DNA of 64,000 nucleotides from Selaginella moellendorffii (lineage: Eukaryota > Streptophyta > Lycopodiopsida > Selaginellales > Selaginellaceae): positions 3,653,229 to 3,717,228 of the forward strand of contig NW_003314264.1 in the NCBI RefSeq assembly GCF_000143415.4, in the 5' to 3' direction. How positions within the stretch are numbered: the stretch's first letter is position 1; every line of letters begins with the position of its first letter. The position numbers were made by a program, and so were the translations under genes. Shown here piece after piece: positions 1-10,735 of the stretch. The notes under the pieces were generated by a model. That model was given only the letters and a program-made list of their open reading frames with translations. It had not been told where the DNA came from and ran no database searches.

Positions 1-369
1 CTGAAACACTTTATACAAAAGGGATAAAAAATAATTGACACCACCTACAAATCCACTAATACCTCATTTTGATGTTCCTCCAGATTTTGGCCCATCCACA
101 AGAGAACTCTAATAGCCTTCTATCATTCCGAGTGGAAGGGATAATGTGAGGTCCAAGTGTATAACTATGATGCCGTATACTAATATTAACATAGTGGGAT
201 TTTGGTAGCCATCGAATTGGTTTTAATTCGAACCACTCGCTCCTATATATAAGTTAAGGTTTTTGGGTTAATTGATATGCACATTTTTTGTATTCCCTTT
301 TCATATTCCATGCACTCACAATATTATATATATATATAACTTTTGATACCTACAGTCATATTCCTGATA
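1..369 (-). repeat. Partial 3' LTR of AT-rich LTR element E
   Basis: The end of this stretch (about 330-369) aligns by eye with the LTR end of element D at 12545-12583. It is followed by a run (TCTTACCCCCTTAGGG) that corresponds to the minus-strand polypurine tract next to D's LTR. The LTR start lies left of the window. The first ~240 bases show no recognisable gene and I could not match them to the D LTR. Confidence 0.45.
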
Positions 370-3000
370 CTCTTACCCCCTTAGGGAAGATAAACATCCT
401 CATCAATGCATACTCTAGTCTAAAACACCGCCAAGGAAACAACTCCAAAAAAAGTTCACAGTATTCACACTTTGTGAAAAATGCATTAATTTAAATGAGT
501 TAGAAGGCAACTTTTTTCTCTAACACAAATGCACTATCAACTCAAACACCTTTTAGTCATTGCCAACAAGGAAATGACTAATGAATTTAACCACCCTTGC
601 TACTTTGAGTGTCACCTTGCTTACAAAAGTGTGATATACCCTTGCCTAGAAGGATATAGAGAGAGAAGCTAGAGGCCCTAACCCTCATAAGTAAAGAAAT
701 CAAACATGTTAGTAAGGTTTAAATAAACTATTGTAAATAGGTAGGTAGAGTTGTTTATACAGTTATGCTTATTTTAAATGAAATAAGGAACATTGAGAAA
801 AAGGCAAATGATGTGACCAATCAACAGTAACTACTCTATAATTAAAGATTTTACCATGCACATAAAGTGCCGAAGCCAATTTACCTTTACTGGCCCAAAT
901 CTAAAGATCAAGAGATGGATAATATCAAAGTCATAAACAATGATATTTTAGAAACTTAATTATCAGTGAATAAATATTAGATTACAACATAAAAGTATTC
1001 CAAGTAAGTTAACATCCATTAAACTAGTATTAAAGTATAAGAACCACCAAAATCATCATAAGTGGAAAACATAGGATTCACCATCTAATAAAATTCAATA
1101 GTAAGTGTTCTATCAAGAACACTTAATGATAGAAATTAATTATCAAAAATTGCAGATAGTATGCCATAAAACTTACAAAAGATAATTTAAAAAACACAAA
1201 GTATTATTGACTATCAAGTAAAATACTCGCAAATGTATCATTTGAGAAATAATATCCAAATCTATCAGAACTAACTTGAGTCACAATCAATAGAACAAAA
1301 TACATTTTGCAAAAAAAACAAACACTTGTTCATGCTAACCATCACACTGACTAATTTAAATAAATCTTAGTCAAAAATAGTAAAGGAACTTGAGTTGCTT
1401 AAACAGGTGTTAGCAACATCCTACGAATGTCTCAAACCCAAGAGACCAATCTAGAGCAGACCACAAAAAACATATGGTATTGCGAAAAGCTAAAAAAAAC
1501 ACTAATTATCATGAAAAATCATCAATCATTATATCAATAAAAAGATGTAGAATCATCATTAAGGAAAGAATCCACTATCCCAAAGAATAACAAATTATTC
1601 TATATCAACAATAATCAAACAAAATCTTTTGAAAAGGATAATCAACTATCTTAGATGATAGTCAATCATCACTAATAATTGTTAGATGTAAATACTAACT
1701 TCAACATTAAAGCTAATAAGCCAAAATGCCTTCCCTAACAACTCATAACAAATGGAACAATGAGTATAAAAACTGAAGGAATAAAAAGCTCAAAAAACTT
1801 TATAGTGAAGTCTTGCTTAATAATGATCACAAGTTTTGTATGAACTAATATCAATACAAAAAAAAATAAATCATAGTATAACCCACAATAACCTCTCTAA
1901 TACATCCATAAGATAACTTTATAATGCCAAAACTAATAAAGAACATATCTGCATTAATCCAAAAGTTAAACACAATGAAGTTATGCTCAGCAAATAATCA
2001 CTGAATGATCCTCCATGAATCCATCTTTTATAGCAAGACATAACTCACTTCATAACAAGCACAAGAAAAATCATTAATGATCGATATATCCCCAACTTAA
2101 ATCCAACAAGGATTCAAACATTTCAATCTTGATCATTAACTTTTCATCTTATAGTCCATGACTAAATCACTTTTCAAGGAAAAACTAAAGCTCAACTCTT
2201 ACTTGATGTTTAAATGAACTGAGTGGCAAGTTGAGTTAATTGTGTTCTAGATGAGATTTTTTGCTAACTAACAAATGCATGATTGCTAATAACACAAAGC
2301 TATAGCCAAATTATCAACATTATCTACATCAAGACTAATGAAATTCAATATCAATCCTATAGAAAGATATCTTATTTCACTTGAATCTCAATATTAATAA
2401 TGTCAATGATAGGGCATCACTTCAATGCCCTCAACACTATAACATAATTAAAAGAAAACAAGAGTGAACCATTATTCAAACTCTTTAGCAACCAAGCTAA
2501 TTAAAGTCAAAGATACTTTAGTTAGTATCTAAGACCAATCTTTCAACAATACACAATTATAAATAACACATAATCAAGGAGTGATTCACCATTCAATAAA
2601 ATCTAACACTACAAACTAAATGCAACCAAATGATATAAATAGAGGTAGAGTCAACATGCTAATATAGAAAAACCATGTAAATTTAACAACACGATGCTCT
2701 GCAACACCATTCGGTAAAGTTAGCCTATCACTGCTAAATCTTCATCAAGCAAAGCAAATATCAACAGTCTTCGACGAAATCTACCAATAATCACTAGTTA
2801 TAAACCAACTAATAAACACTCTTTTAGCTTGCTTTTATAAGACCCAAACACTAAACTTATACTAGTGAGTAAAATACTTGTCCAACGGAAAAAGTACACT
2901 CTAGGTACCATATATAGGAACATGGAAAAGCACAAACCAAATGATTACTCAAATCCAATCGAACTGTAATAAACTCACCCTCTATAATCGGCTTCACTCT
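370..3000 (-). mobile_element. Internal non-coding region of LTR element E (LARD-like)
   Basis: AT-rich DNA without a plausible long ORF. It is collinear with the internal region of element D: the segments starting at 387 and 12597 share the same run of words (gggaagat-acatcct, gcatactctagtct, ccaaggaaacaactcc), and the match continues to about 2975 versus 15222. E lacks the counterpart of D's last ~2.4 kb next to the 5' LTR, including the tRNA primer site. It is therefore an old, shortened sibling of a large non-coding retrotransposon derivative. Confidence 0.6.
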
Positions 3001-3429
3001 TGTAGCATATATGGTTTTCACCTTTTATCTTATGGTGATTTACCATAGGATAACCACGAAGTGGAACTTAAACCCTCAATGTACCACATGTTAAATACCA
3101 TGTGCCACATGCCCACATATCCAAGGATAGCGGAGTGGAATCCAAGTTTCAAGACCTTGAGCTACTAAATAAAGGAACGAAGCTAAACTCCTAAGCATGG
3201 AGTCAAGGAGCAAAGGAATTAGAGTATGGAGCAACTTTTGAGAGTATAGCCCAAAGAGCAAAGGAACATGAGCACGAAGTGACTTAGAATAATCCTAGAG
3301 CATCTAACATTCCAATGCCAAAACTAACACAGAAAATGGAGCTAAACAGAGGTTGATGATCTAACGCGAGGATATAGGTACTCCACTAGATAGTATGGTG
3401 TGGAATTTGAGCTTAAACCCAAACTAGAC
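3001..3429 (-). repeat. 5' LTR of element E, left segment
   Basis: Starts with TGTAGC and repeats the opening of the D LTR (compare 3004-3060 with 3433-3490 and 17593-17650), ending at the TAGAC target site used by element D. The LTR resumes at 18741 after the D insertion. Confidence 0.65.
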
Positions 3430-3742
3430 TGTAGCGCATGTGGTTTTGACCCTTTATCCTATAGTGATTTACCATAGGATAACACCACGAAGCGGAACTT
3501 AAACCCTCTTTATGCCACATGACACATGCCACGTGTCCAAAAGACAGTGGTGTGGAACCTGAGGTTTAGGGCCTTGGGCCACTGAACGAAAGAACAGTGC
3601 CAAACTCCCATGTATGGAACCAAAGAGTGACGAAACCGAACCCCAAAGCAACTCCCAAGCATATAGCCCAAGGAGCGAAGAGATAAAAGCCCGAAGCGAC
3701 TTGGAACAGTCCTAGAGCAACCAGCATCCCAATGCTAGGACC
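3430..3742 (-). repeat. 3' LTR of element D, first segment
   Basis: Matches the start of the intact D LTR at 17590-17912. It is interrupted exactly at GGACC, the target duplicated by the chromovirus. Confidence 0.8.
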
Positions 3743-4138
3743 TGTCAGGAATCCCCCAATTCCCCCAATTCTTGCCACATTCCTGACTCTCGCCAGATTC
3801 CTGACCTGCAGACCACATTCCTGATTCTCGAGACACTTCCCTATTCCTGACTCTCGAGACACTTCCCTATTCCTGACTCTCTGATTTCCTGTACGATTCC
3901 TAAGTCTCGAGCCACATTCCTAATATTGATGTGGCGCCTCCTTGACCTCAACTATATTTAGGCCGTCCTCGATCCAAGAGTGATGGAGCTTCATCAACCT
4001 ATAGTATATATATGTTAACCTTGTTCCATTTCTCCACAATCTGAATCAACGCCAGTCTAAGGCCTCTTCTTTGTTTCCACTAGCTTTTCTCTTTGTCTTT
4101 TGCATTTTCCAATCTTGATATTGTTGGGGGTCTCGACA
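3743..4138 (+). repeat. 5' LTR of the chromovirus
   Basis: 396 bp, starting TGTCAGG and ending CTCGACA. U3 contains repeated TTCCTGA-YTCTC words. A TATA run at 4005-4013 lies about 30 bp before the 15-mer at 4035-4049 that I interpret as the start of the transcript. Confidence 0.9.
4005..4013 (+). promoter_or_regulatory. LTR TATA box
   Basis: TATATATAT about 22-30 bp upstream of the presumed 5' end of the element RNA (around 4035). The same element is present in the 3' LTR at 7844-7851. Confidence 0.55.
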
Positions 4139-4155
4139 ATTTGATTCAGATTGTG
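4035..4155 (+). promoter_or_regulatory. Self-primer (4035-4049) and complementary primer-binding site (4141-4155)
   Basis: CACAATCTGAATCAA at 4035-4049 is the exact reverse complement of TTGATTCAGATTGTG at 4141-4155, two bases after the 5' LTR ends. In Tf1-type elements the first bases of the transcript fold onto the site after the LTR and prime minus-strand synthesis in place of a tRNA. Position, length and the TATA box about 30 bp upstream all fit that model. The 3' LTR has the same 15-mer at 7874-7888. Confidence 0.75.
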
Positions 4156-4236
4156 CTTTTTGCTTTTGCTTTAGCTCGTTTCAATTGTTTGATTGCCTTT
4201 GTCTTTTTCCCCCCTTTTTTTTCTTTCTTCTTGCCG

Positions 4237-5210
4237 ATGGAGTCTCCAAGCCATCCTGATTTCTTTGCCGAAGTCCTTGCAAAAATCTAGTCTGAGAATA
4301 CCGAGCTGAAGGCGACCCTTCTTCGCATGCAGCAGGAACTTTCTTCACTTTCGGCTCAAGGATCCAGCAAAGTTCCTGAACCGAAGGTGAGTTTCCTGGC
4401 AAAATTTTCAGGCAAGCGTTCGGAGCTTCGTGGATTTCTGAATTAAATGGAGCTGATCTTTGCACTTTAACATCGGCGGTACCCCACTCCCGAGTCTCAA
4501 ATCGGCGCGATTGGGACGTTGCTCAAAAGTGCAGCTTTGTCATGGTTTTCTCCTCTTCTGGAGAAGAGCATGAAAGGGGTCGTGATTCTGGAGCTGATGG
4601 ATCTTCAATTGTTCAAAGAGAAGCTCGAAGCATGTTTTGGCGAGACGGATCGAGTTCGGGCTGCTACCACAAAGATGAGATGTCTCTCTCAGGGGTCTCG
4701 TCTTGCCTCGATCTACGCTGCAGAGTTCCAACTCCTTGCCTTGGACACTCAGTGGGATGAGCGGGCCCTGATTGACCAATTTCATTTCGGCCTCAACAAT
4801 GGTGTCCAGGATTTGTTGCTCACCATGGAGGATCCCAAGGATCTGTCGGATGCCATCAACAAAGCTGTTCAATGTGACAATCGTCTCTTTGAATGTCGTC
4901 AGGAAAGTCGCCACGCCGCTATTTTTTCATCCCAGACTTAGGAATCCCAGCTTGAGTCTTCGGGGCATACTCCTGAACCTACTGCTCTGGTCCCGATGGA
5001 TATTTCGGTACTCCCCGACTCATTAGAGGGAAGTTGAGTCCTGCTGAGAAGCAACATCGAATATCTCATAATCTTTGCCTCTACTGTACTGATCCTAATC
5101 ACAAAGTAGCTGTGTGTCCCAAGAAGCCTCCCCGACTACTCGAGTTCACTTTGCCTCAAAGTCCACCTCTGTTGCAGTCGGGAAACGACCCTGTCCAAAC
5201 AGAGTAGGAG
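4237..5210 (+). pseudogene. gag: Gag (degenerate) with CCHC zinc knuckle
   Basis: The reading frame from ATG at 4237 encodes a typical gypsy capsid-like region and is broken by TAG at 4288, TAA at 4444 and 4468, and TAG at 4939. A frame change near 5020-5035 brings in a CX2CX4HX4C zinc knuckle at 5076-5117, followed by another TAG at 5205. Each stop falls where glutamine is plausible from the surrounding family pattern. Gag would package element RNA; this copy cannot make a full product. Confidence 0.75.
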
Positions 5211-5329
5211 CTATCTGTTAGGACTCCCCGAATAAAAATCACTTTTCTTCTTTATCAAGCTCCTCACCACCTTTCATCAAAGCCACCACCAATTCCCGCA
5301 ACTTCCGTGTCCCATGTCTCCTTTCTTTC

Positions 5330-5720
5330 ACCGGACAATCAGGATTCAAGGCTCTGGCGCTATTGGACTCGGGTGCAACTTCCTGCTTCATGGACACGGA
5401 CTTTGCTGCCCAACATCACGTTCCTCTTTCTCCTACCATACGGGATCTGAGGGTTGAAGGCATCGGCGGGCATTTTGTGTCTCCATCTTCTGGACTTAGG
5501 GAAACGTTGCCCGTTCGAGTACACATCGGGTCCACCATCATCAATATCGCCTTCAACACCATCAACAGCAAGTCCTCCTCTGTGGTGCTCGGTCTTCCTT
5601 GATTCCAACTACATCAGCCTTAGATTTGTTGGAAGGAATTACAGCTCATCTCTCCCACATCACCATCTCCCACAGCTTCCCCTGCTGTTCATCGAGTCTG
5701 AATCAGGAAAAGTTCCCTAA
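5330..5720 (+). pseudogene. Retropepsin-type aspartic protease (degenerate)
   Basis: The catalytic signature LLDSGATSCFMD lies at about 5355-5390, followed by the flap-type region VEGIGG. The frame meets TGA at 5600, where the family has a conserved tryptophan, then TAG at 5621 and TGA at 5699. It normally cleaves the Gag-Pol polyprotein. A second frame change separates it from the zinc-knuckle frame. Confidence 0.7.
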
Positions 5721-5805
5721 ACTCAAATCGGGGTTCTGTTCCTGACTCTACGAAGTTTTCACCCTCTTCTTTTTCCTCTCTTCCATCTCTTCCTCCTTTA
5801 AGCCG

Positions 5806-7570
5806 TTGTCAAGCAAGGTGGGCACAATTCTTGAGTCGGTTTGACTTTGTTATCAAGTACAGACCTGGAAAGCTTCAAGGCCTTCCTGATGCTCTTTCAA
5901 GGCGCTCCTATCTCAGTCTCAGGCTTGGTAATCCTGCCTTCGATCAACAGGATCAAGTTATCCTCGGTCCTGATCGGCTTCAAGTTATAGCAATTTCCCT
6001 AGCCCCTTAGGACTCCTCCTTGATGGATGCAATCAGAAACAATCTTCAATCCGATGATCTTGCCAGCGACATTTTCCCCCATCTTTAGGCTGGACACTCA
6101 GTGACTCCCGACTGCCGGCAATTTGATGAGTTTGAGTTCTTAGATGGCTTATTATACCGTGGGGAGCAGCTTTACGTTCCTGAAGGTGATGCTCGAAGGT
6201 TGGTCTTGATGGCATGCCACGATAGCCCGACTCCTGGTCACTTCGGCATTGCGAAAACCTATGAGCTAGTTGCACGGGACTTTTGGTGGCCTCACATGGA
6301 CGACTACATCAAAGCTTTTGTTACCTCCTGTGACACTTGCGCCTAGAATAAGGTACCTCGCCACCTTCCTTCAGGTTTGCTTCGTTCCCTTCTGGTCCCT
6401 TCAGGTCCTTGGGAATCCATCTCCATAGATTTCTTGAGTGATCTTCCAAGTTCTGAAGACTTCAATAGCATTTTAGTCGTGGTGGATTGCTTCACAAAGA
6501 TGGCGCACTTCTTGCCATGTACCAAGGAGTTTTCGGGTGAGGACATGGCAAAACTGGTATTCAGGGAAATTTTCCGACTTCATGGGATTCCTACAGATGT
6601 GGTTTCAGATCGGGGGCCTCAGTTCATCTCTCATTTCTGGAAACAGTTTTTGCAGGTACTTGGAGTGAAGGCTAACCTCTCTTCGGCGTATCATCCTCAA
6701 ACTGATGGGTAGTCCGAGCGAACGATTGAGATGTTGGAACAATTCTTGAGGTGCTTCATCAACTATCATCAGGATAACTGGTTCGATATCCTTCCCCTTG
6801 CTGAGTTCTCCTATAACAACTCTGTTCACTCCTCTCTTCAAATTTGCCCCTTCTTTGCAAACTCTGGCCAAAATCCCCGATTTAATCTCTCACTTCCTTC
6901 TCCATCCGAATCCTCTCATTCAAATCCCCGTTCTGAGGCATTTGTCTCCAACTTCTAGGAAATCCACAACTCCATCTCCTTCCACCTCCATCGTGCTCAG
7001 GAATCTCACAAAACATTTGCCAATGTCCATCGTCAGGATTGTCCTCCTTACAATATCGGGGATAAAGTCTGGTTCCTCAGGGAAAATATCTCCACCACTA
7101 GGCCCTGTCTAAAACTTGATTTCAAACACCTCGGTCCTTTCCCTATCACTGCCATCATTAATCTTGTCACTTATCGCTTTGCACTTCCCTCCTCATATCA
7201 AATTCACCCCGTTTTTCACTCCTCTCTCCTTGAGCCTTATATTCCCAGTCCTATTCCCAATCGGGTCATTCCTCCACCTCCACCAGTGCAGCTTGAGGAT
7301 GGGTCTAAGTATGAGGTTCAGGACATCTTTGATTCCAAGATTTCACGGTCTAAACTCTACTATCTGGTCGATTGGAAGGGTTATGGACCTGAAGAACGCA
7401 CTTGGGAACCTGCGGACAACTTGATTCATTCTCCTGACCTTGTTCAGGACTTCCACCGCCGCTATCCTTCTCGTCCCAGTCCTCATTCTTTTTCTCCATC
7501 TCCCATCCCTCGCCACTCATCTCATCGTCCTCGTCATTCTCATTCACATCCTCATTCCACTCGTTCTTGA
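5806..7570 (+). pseudogene. RNase H tail, integrase and chromodomain (degenerate)
   Basis: One frame runs from the RNase H/integrase linker (KYRPGKLQGLPDALSRR, ~5850-5905) through the HHCC zinc domain of integrase (~6225-6345), the catalytic core with D-D-E residues (IDFLSDLP ~6425, SDRGPQF ~6606, SERTIE ~6714), and a C-terminal chromodomain (~7303-7470; YEVQDIFDSK, YYLVDWKGY, TWEP) to TGA at 7568. It is interrupted only by TAG codons at 6008, 6086, 6344, 6710 and 6956. The last ~610 bp are open. The chromodomain would bind methylated histone H3 and guide integration into heterochromatin. Confidence 0.85.
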
Positions 7571-7581
7571 GGAGGGGGTGC
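7568..7581 (+). promoter_or_regulatory. Polypurine tract of the chromovirus
   Basis: The purine-rich run TGAGGAGGGGGTGC ends directly at the 3' LTR (7582), the standard position for the plus-strand primer. Confidence 0.7.
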
Positions 7582-7977
7582 TGTTAGGAATCCCCCAATT
7601 CCCCCAATTCTTGCCACATTCCTGACTCTCGCCGGATTCCTGACCTGCAGACCACATTCCTGATTCTCGAGACACTTCCCTATTCCTGACTCTCGAGACA
7701 CTTCCCTATTCCTGATTCTCTGATTTTCTATACGATTCCTGAGTCTCGAGCCACATTCCTGATATTGATGTGGCGCCTCCTCGACCTCAGCTGTATTTAG
7801 GCCGTCCTCGATCCAAGAGTAGTGGAGCTTCATCAACCTATAGTATATATAGGTTAGCTTTGTTCCATTTCTCCACAATCTGAATCAACGCCAGTCTAAG
7901 GCCTCTTCTTTGTTTCCACTAGCTTTTCTCTTTGTCTTTTGCATTTTCCAGTTTTGATCTTGTTGGGGGTCTTGACA
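7582..7977 (+). repeat. 3' LTR of the chromovirus
   Basis: 396 bp, TGTTAGG...TTGACA, followed by the GGACC duplication. It is the same length as the 5' LTR. Confidence 0.9.
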
Positions 7978-7982
7978 GGACC

Positions 7983-8601
7983 AGCATGCAAAACGGAGTC
8001 AAACGGAGTCTGGCGCTATTTTGGCATACTAGTGGCCTAACGCGAGGACATAGGTACTCCACCAACTAGCATAGAATGGAACTTGGGCTTAGACCCAAGC
8101 CAGATGCAAAACAAGGACAAGCACGCAAGCGAGAGCTAAACTATGCTTCAGGTTAGTCAGCCATGCCCGATCTACCCACTATCCCTACTATACATTTGGA
8201 ACCCCCCCCCCCTGAGGAACACACGCTTTGGGCTTTCACCCCAAGCCTCCCTTAGTATTAGGAGTTAGTCTCTGGGATAAGTTCGAAACTTACTAAATAT
8301 GGAATGGTGCTAGATTGCGAATTTGGACACAGGACGAACACTATTGTGTTTAGGACAATCTCTACATTCCGTACATATGCCAAATGAGCAAATCTAGACA
8401 CTTTCCATAAATAGCATTTGGGACCGAAATGAGACTAACACAAAGGGCATGATTGTTTGGCAGACACGGTAAGCTATCATCCAGCAATATTGAGGGACTA
8501 ATCTCAATATGCGAGGGTTCTTGTCAAGCCAGTGCAAGACAGAGCAAAAGAGAACTAAGAGCTAAGCCGAGTATGCTCAGCTAGAAACACATAGAAGTTC
8601 C
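7983..8601 (-). repeat. 3' LTR of element D, second segment
   Basis: Continues the D LTR (compare 7983-8600 with 17913-18560) between the chromovirus and composite B. It contains a C-tract/GGGCTTTCACCC module at 8193-8275 shared with other LTR families here. The LTR is broken at GTTCC (8597-8601). Confidence 0.8.
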
Positions 8602-9749
8602 TGTAAGCCACAAATTTTTCCTTTCCAATTTGCCAGCTTACCTCGCCTATCCGTCCAACACCGCCTTGGCTTTTGCTAAGTTCCCTCGCCAAGGTTCTCG
8701 CCTATGGTACCAGCACCTACTTGGTTTCAGCTACTCACTGCACGAGCAACGGAGTGTTAGCCATCCTTCCACGGATTCCCAAATCACTCCCAATCTCCCT
8801 CCCCGGGTTAGACTGGACTTAAGGTTCGGCTACACTCCCCGCAAGCACAAGCAGCCAAGCACACCAAGCTTCCAGGTTCCTAACATCCCTTGGTACCACA
8901 AGACTTGATCATGGGACCCTCTAAATCCCAAGTCTTGAGTGCAACACTTGCTTCGGGATGCCGGGGCGAAACACCGTGGCCTAGCGGCCCGGTATGGGTA
9001 CCTCTCGCCCCCCACTTCCATCCCGAAGGAAGGCCCAAGCCCCTAGGGAGGGCGAGGACCAATGAGCCGCATGGTACTCAAGTGGGGCACCACTCCACAT
9101 GAGCCGGGAGCACCGCAATCGGTTTCCCTTTCGGGAGTGGGAGCTGCTCTTGAGCACTTCCTTGGATGGCCCCTCCGGCACCAGCCAAGTCCATGCTCAC
9201 TCCCACCCAAGGCCCCTCGGTCCCAGTCTCAACCTCAAGTCGGTTTGGAAGCCCAACTGGAGAGTCCCTTCAAAACTGGTTCCTGGACCTCACTATCCCT
9301 ACTATACTTTTGGAACCCCCTGCAGCCCCCCCCCCCTGGGAGACGCACGCTTTGGGCTTTCACCCCTTGACCCGTATTAGTATTTGGACTTAGTCTCTGG
9401 CTCGATCTCGGACCCGATTTTGGATCCGACTTCGGATTCGGTTTCGGACTCGATCTCGGACCCGATCTCGGACCCGATCTCGGACCCGACTTCGGACTCG
9501 ACCTCGGACTCGGTCTCGGACCCGATTTCGGATCTCGGACTCCGTCTCGAACTCGGTCTCGAACTCGGACTCGAACTCGGTCCCCGAGTCGGTCTCGAAC
9601 TCGATTCCGGACTCGATCTCGAACTCGGTCCTAGAGTCGGTCTTGGACTCGATCTTCGACTTGGTCTCATCCGATGAACTCTTTGTCATTTTGGTCATGC
9701 TTTCGGGGTTCCTTTCGCCTACGACACCTTGGCGAGTTGGTTCCTTACA
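8602..9749 (-). repeat. 3' LTR of element B
   Basis: 1148 bp, nearly identical to 10736-11882. Contains a C-tract/GGGCTTTCACCC module (9291-9390) and a degenerate 6-12 bp minisatellite (9395-9660; GACTCGGTCTCGGACCCGAT-like). Short ORFs in it on both strands are repeat artefacts. Confidence 0.9.
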
Positions 9750-10595
9750 ACTCCACCACCCATAGAAGAAGTTCGATGCCCACATCGAACGTCTCATCCC
9801 CTTTCGCAGGTTATCGTTGAAATGCACCTTGATGGCCGCATCCAACGCTTCCTTGTAGTTGGTCGGGTTCCACCGCATCACCTCACCGCGAGCCCAGGTT
9901 TGCAAACCTGATATGAAGGCATGGAACGCATCCATATCCCCCATGTCCGTGACAAGTATCCTCTTTGCCATGAACCCATTCACATATTCCTGGATGGTTC
10001 TAGTTTGCTTCAGCCTACTCAGCTCATCTCTCAGATGCAGAGTGGCATTCGGAGGAACGTATGTTGCGCGGATCCTCGCCTTCATCATGTCCCAAGTGGC
10101 CACTGGTCCTTCATTGGCCTCCGTCGTTCTCCACCAAGACTTGGCATTATCTGCCAAGTATGGTTTTGCACATGGGACCTTCTCCGAGCTTGGTAATCGC
10201 AACGCTCGGAAGTAGTCCTCCATATCGTAAAACCAATCCTCCACCACTTTATAGTCGTTCACTCCCTTGAAGACCGGTGGGGGCTTTGGTTTGTACTTGG
10301 GAACTGCCTGAGGGACTGATTCTACTTCGGTCTGTTCGACCTTGTCTGGTTTTGCCTCAGTCCCGGCCGAAAGATCCGCACCTTCTGCGCTGCCAGCATC
10401 CGCAGTCTTTTTCTTTTTCTTTCGCCTCTCGTCACGCTTTAACTTGCGTACGAGAGTTTCCAGCAGGGCATTGGTCTGTGCCAACTGTCCTTCTAGCACG
10501 TCCAATCGAGCCTTGGACGACCGAACCTCGCCACCGGACTCCTGTTTGGAAGTTTCCTCACTAGAGTCCTCCCCATGCAAGGATTCCTCATCCAT
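9390..10595 (-). CDS. gag: Gag-like protein of non-autonomous LTR element B
   Basis: 401 codons from ATG at 10595. The N-terminus is acidic, then comes a lysine-rich stretch (KLKRDERRKKKKK) and a retrotransposon gag domain (residues ~105-270; includes VVEDWFYDMEDYF, AKSWWRTTE, LRDELSRLKQ, EYVNGFMAK) of the kind next to which plant Ty3/gypsy elements carry protease. Around residue 283 the frame crosses into the 3' LTR and finishes in the Arg/Glu/Ser-rich minisatellite, so the last third is LTR-encoded. No protease, RT or integrase follows. The ORF is intact, so it could in principle still make Gag. Confidence 0.8.
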   Translation of the reverse strand: MDEESLHGEDSSEETSKQESGGEVRSSKARLDVLEGQLAQTNALLETLVRKLKRDERRKKKKKTADAGSAEGADLSAGTEAKPDKVEQTEVESVPQAVPKYKPKPPPVFKGVNDYKVVEDWFYDMEDYFRALRLPSSEKVPCAKPYLADNAKSWWRTTEANEGPVATWDMMKARIRATYVPPNATLHLRDELSRLKQTRTIQEYVNGFMAKRILVTDMGDMDAFHAFISGLQTWARGEVMRWNPTNYKEALDAAIKVHFNDNLRKGMRRSMWASNFFYGWWSCKEPTRQGVVGERNPESMTKMTKSSSDETKSKIESKTDSRTEFEIESGIEFETDSGTEFESEFETEFETESEIRNRVRDRVRGRVRSRVRDRVRDRVRDRVRNRIRSRIQNRVRDRARD

Positions 10596-10720
10596 AGCTT
10601 CTTGTTAGACCGGAGGCTCCAGCTCCGGCGGAGGTTCCGTCTCCGCCTGGGTTCGCTTATGCCCTGCCCTTGCCATCTCCCAGCAATCCGCCTCTATCCT
10701 TCGCTAGAACTGAGATAAAG

Positions 10721-10732
10721 GCTCCGATACCA
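10721..10732 (-). promoter_or_regulatory. Primer-binding site of element B
   Basis: The minus strand reads TGGTATCGGAGC three bases from the LTR at 10736. It matches the 3' end of plant initiator tRNA-Met with one change (A to G) and fixes the minus orientation. Confidence 0.8.
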
Positions 10733-10735
10733 AAT

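Larger units (their letters stand above)
3743..7977 (+). mobile_element. Degenerate Ty3/gypsy chromovirus, RT-deleted, self-priming type
   Basis: The element has two 396-bp LTRs (TGTYAGG...YGACA) and a GGACC duplication at 3738-3742 and 7978-7982. It encodes Gag with a zinc knuckle, an aspartic protease, the very end of RNase H, integrase and a C-terminal chromodomain in the usual gypsy order. Between protease (to ~5710) and the RNase H end (~5810) the reverse transcriptase and most of RNase H are missing. The LTRs differ at roughly 20 positions by eye, mostly transitions, so the copy is not recent. It sits inside the 3' LTR of element D. The family resembles chromodomain gypsy elements of the fungal/Tcn1-like kind known from some lower plants, which is recalled and not tested. 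Confidence 0.9.

Noticed and set aside
8630-9380. Small ORFs repeated at 8630-9380 and 10764-11514
   Set aside because: Identical because they lie in the two LTRs of element B; no domain and no codon signal.
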